Shown: one piece after another, positions 52,632-53,870 of the stretch | Numbering within the stretch: the stretch's first letter is position 1 | Layout: the number at the start of each line of letters is the position of its first letter | Assembly (NCBI GenBank): GCA_020725195.1 | Contig: DYFL01000013.1 | Span: 1-53,870 of the forward strand | Origin: Hydrogenophilus sp. | GTDB lineage: Bacteria > Pseudomonadota > Gammaproteobacteria > Burkholderiales > Thiobacillaceae | DNA length: 53,870 bases | Direction of reading: 5' to 3' | Position numbers and translations under genes: made by a program | The notes under the pieces: model-generated | Seen by the model: the letters and a program-made list of their open reading frames with translations, nothing else | What the model was told of the DNA's origin: nothing | Databases searched by the model: none

Positions 52632-52646
52632 CCTTGTCACAAGGAC
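52632..52646. promoter_or_regulatory. 15-bp near-perfect palindrome in the ATPase leader
   Basis: TCCTTGT-C-ACAAGGA, 7-bp arms around one base, 5 bp upstream of the ATPase ATG and including its ribosome site. It could be an operator for self-repression, or an RNA hairpin that hides the ribosome site. No repressor is evident besides the HigA-like protein nearby. Confidence 0.4.
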
Positions 52647-52684
52647 AAATTGCCGGATAGGACGGGCGCCCCAAAACGAGGCCG

Positions 52685-52846
52685 CTACCGCCCCCGGTAC
52701 CACCGCACCGTCTCCGCCAGCCCCTCGTCCAGGGTGTAGGGTGGCCGCCAGCCAAGCTCACGGCGGATCCGGCTGCTATCCACGGCGAGCGAGCCCAGCA
52801 GGCGTTGCACCTCCGCACCCACCCCCGCCCGTAGACCAGCGGCGGG
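52685..52846 (-). pseudogene. C-terminal remnant of an NAD-dependent epimerase, copy 2
   Basis: Minus strand encodes LRPAPAAGLRAGVGAEVQRL, LGSLAVDSSRIRRELGWRPP and YTLDEGLAETVRWYRGR, then stop. This copy is closer to the consensus tail than copy 1. The N-terminal four fifths of the gene is absent; upstream is a short unrelated stretch and then higA. Confidence 0.8.
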
Positions 52847-52967
52847 CGCAGGACGCAACAAAGTTGCGGTGTCCAGAGCGAAGCGAGGGATGCGAGGGAT
52901 GGGCCGAAGGTCCACAGAGGGGGAGAGGGAAACCCTCCCCTGCATACGCCTATTAGCCAGTGACGGT

Positions 52968-53288
52968 TTACGCAGTCACCACACTGGTGTGGATTTCCAC
53001 CTTGAGCGCGCGCTTCATGGCCGCGAAGATCGCCGAGATATTGCTCATGGTCGGATTGCCCGAGGCGGACAGCATCCGGTGCAGGCTCTTGGCCGGTTTA
53101 TGGATTTCCTCTGCCAGCGACTCGAAGCCAACCGTCGCATTCACCAGATCACGCAGGATCAGCTTTGCCGTATCGGGTTCGCCGTTGACAAACAGCGTCA
53201 CCGCCTCATCGAGAAGCGCCTGGGCATACGCGGGATCGCTTTGCACACGGGCAGCCACGGTTTCCTTGAAATCACGGGTCAGTGCCAT
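52968..53288 (-). CDS. HigA-like antitoxin (COG3636 addiction module)
   Basis: 106 aa helix-turn-helix protein. The DNA-binding region is FESLAEEIHKPAKSLHRMLS with ASGNPTMSNISAIFAAMKRA, characteristic of the COG3636 antidote family. It is 3 bp downstream of the toxin gene, in the toxin-first order of HigBA modules. It should repress the operon and neutralise the toxin. Confidence 0.9.
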   Translation of the reverse strand: MALTRDFKETVAARVQSDPAYAQALLDEAVTLFVNGEPDTAKLILRDLVNATVGFESLAEEIHKPAKSLHRMLSASGNPTMSNISAIFAAMKRALKVEIHTSVVTA

Positions 53289-53291
53289 GAC

Positions 53292-53630
53292 TCACTTTCC
53301 TTTCTGCATTTGCGACTTGCGCCGCCTGTAGTCTTCCCACAGCTCGACCGCTTGATCGATGTCCTCTTGCTGGTGCTTCTTGCTGCCGCCACCCAGCAGG
53401 ACAATGATCTTCAGGCCATTCTTGGCCAGGTAGATGCGGTAGCCCGGGCCCCAATCGATCCTGTACTCACCAATGCCCCGGAACCACTTCACGTTCGACA
53501 AGTTTCCCTGTTCCATCCGGGCAGCCGCCACGCTCACCTTGGCTGCTGCCATGGCATCGAGCGAGACAAACCACTCCGCATAGGGGCTGCCGCCATCAGG
53601 CAGCAGCAGTTCTTTGACTTGGTAACTCAT
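53292..53630 (-). CDS. RelE/HigB-type toxin
   Basis: 112 aa. The fold is marked by [40 protein letters not shown] and [20 protein letters not shown], as in phage-derived Gp49-like/COG3657 toxins. They cleave translated mRNA on the ribosome. Partner antitoxin immediately downstream. Size and motifs suggest an intact toxin. Confidence 0.9.
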   Translation of the reverse strand: MSYQVKELLLPDGGSPYAEWFVSLDAMAAAKVSVAAARMEQGNLSNVKWFRGIGEYRIDWGPGYRIYLAKNGLKIIVLLGGGSKKHQQEDIDQAVELWEDYRRRKSQMQKGK

Positions 53631-53870
53631 TGGACAAATGGTAACGCATATGTTCCCATCGACGCCATGCCTGCCTGTAGACTGACACGCGGATTCCAGC
53701 TCTGCCGCAGCAGGATCGCCCGGTCTTGGGCAGTGTGAAATCGATCATCAGCAAGCCCACTTTACAACCAGCCCCGGCTGCGCAACCTCCAACAGGGCGC
53801 CTCCAAAAACCCGTCATGGTAGTGTCCGTGGAAGTGGTGTAAATCTGGCAGACGATGGTGGTGGCCATCG
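53631..53870. other. 240-bp window edge without a supported gene
   Basis: No frame has protein-like composition. The last about 50 bp (GTGTCCGTGGAAGTGGTGTA, then AATCTGGCAGACGATGG) resemble the terminal repeat of an IS256/mutator-type element, but the element would lie outside the window, so this is only a hint. Confidence 0.3.

Noticed and set aside
53596-53868. 90-codon minus-strand frame at the right edge
   Set aside because: No good start context, Cys/Arg/Thr-rich translation and overlap with the toxin start.

Overview
The window is GC-rich, densely coded DNA from a chromosome of a gamma- or betaproteobacterium (Pseudomonadota). The evidence is gene content and order: yqgE-ruvX-pyrR-pyrB-pyrC', hemC-hemD-hemX-hemY divergent from argH, cyaY divergent from lptM-lysA, an AlgP-like lysine/alanine repeat protein, Hda, PilU, CheZ and a WbpL/WbpM-type polysaccharide pair. 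No genus can be named from the sequence alone. No rRNA, tRNA or CRISPR array was seen.

Layout. 1-8.3 kb: aroB; a tightly overlapping cluster MazG-like NTPase / 2Fe-2S ferredoxin / hydrolase / NodIJ-like ABC transporter; homospermidine synthase; DUF504, CBS-pair and HPF-cold-shock fusion proteins. 8.4-15.5 kb (minus): yqgE-ruvX-pyrR-pyrB-pyrC'-Lon-like protease-USP, with most junctions overlapping by a few bases. 15.6-19.3 kb: SagB-like oxidoreductase, SDR protein, flavin/2Fe-2S reductase. 19.2-22.6 kb (minus): haem genes with a shortened hemY. 22.9-27.2 kb: argH, dodecin, cyaY, lptM-lysA and the H1-like protein. 27.4-31.1 kb (minus): exported-type methyltransferase with APC permease, a repeat-filled gap, cheZ. 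31.2-36.2 kb: thioredoxin, hda with a glycosyltransferase-like gene, nadA, mscL, a trpB2 relic, ADP-ribose pyrophosphatase. 36.2-45.2 kb: pyruvate phosphate dikinase, CMD-Rieske fusion, pilU, DUF2059 protein, MidA-type methyltransferase, thioredoxin-reductase-like flavoprotein. 45.3-48.2 kb (minus): WbpL-like initiating transferase and WbpM/CapD-like dehydratase. 48.5-53.9 kb: an accessory island with HepT-MntA, an IS with clear inverted ends and a 4-bp target duplication, an AAA/DUF4143 ATPase bracketed by two copies of an epimerase 3' end, and a HigBA-type module.

The most striking theme is repeat DNA. At least four families of small non-autonomous repeats occupy intergenic gaps: inverted 'CACAGAT' arrays, a MITE with about 25-bp terminal inverted repeats, REP-like hairpins, and a 20-bp inverted-repeat cassette. 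Related sequences appear to have entered coding genes in frame, once in pyrR and twice in the capD-like gene. The second theme is decay and turnover: an internally deleted trpB2 relic, a LysR 3' remnant, a truncated hemY and duplicated epimerase tails next to toxin-antitoxin genes.
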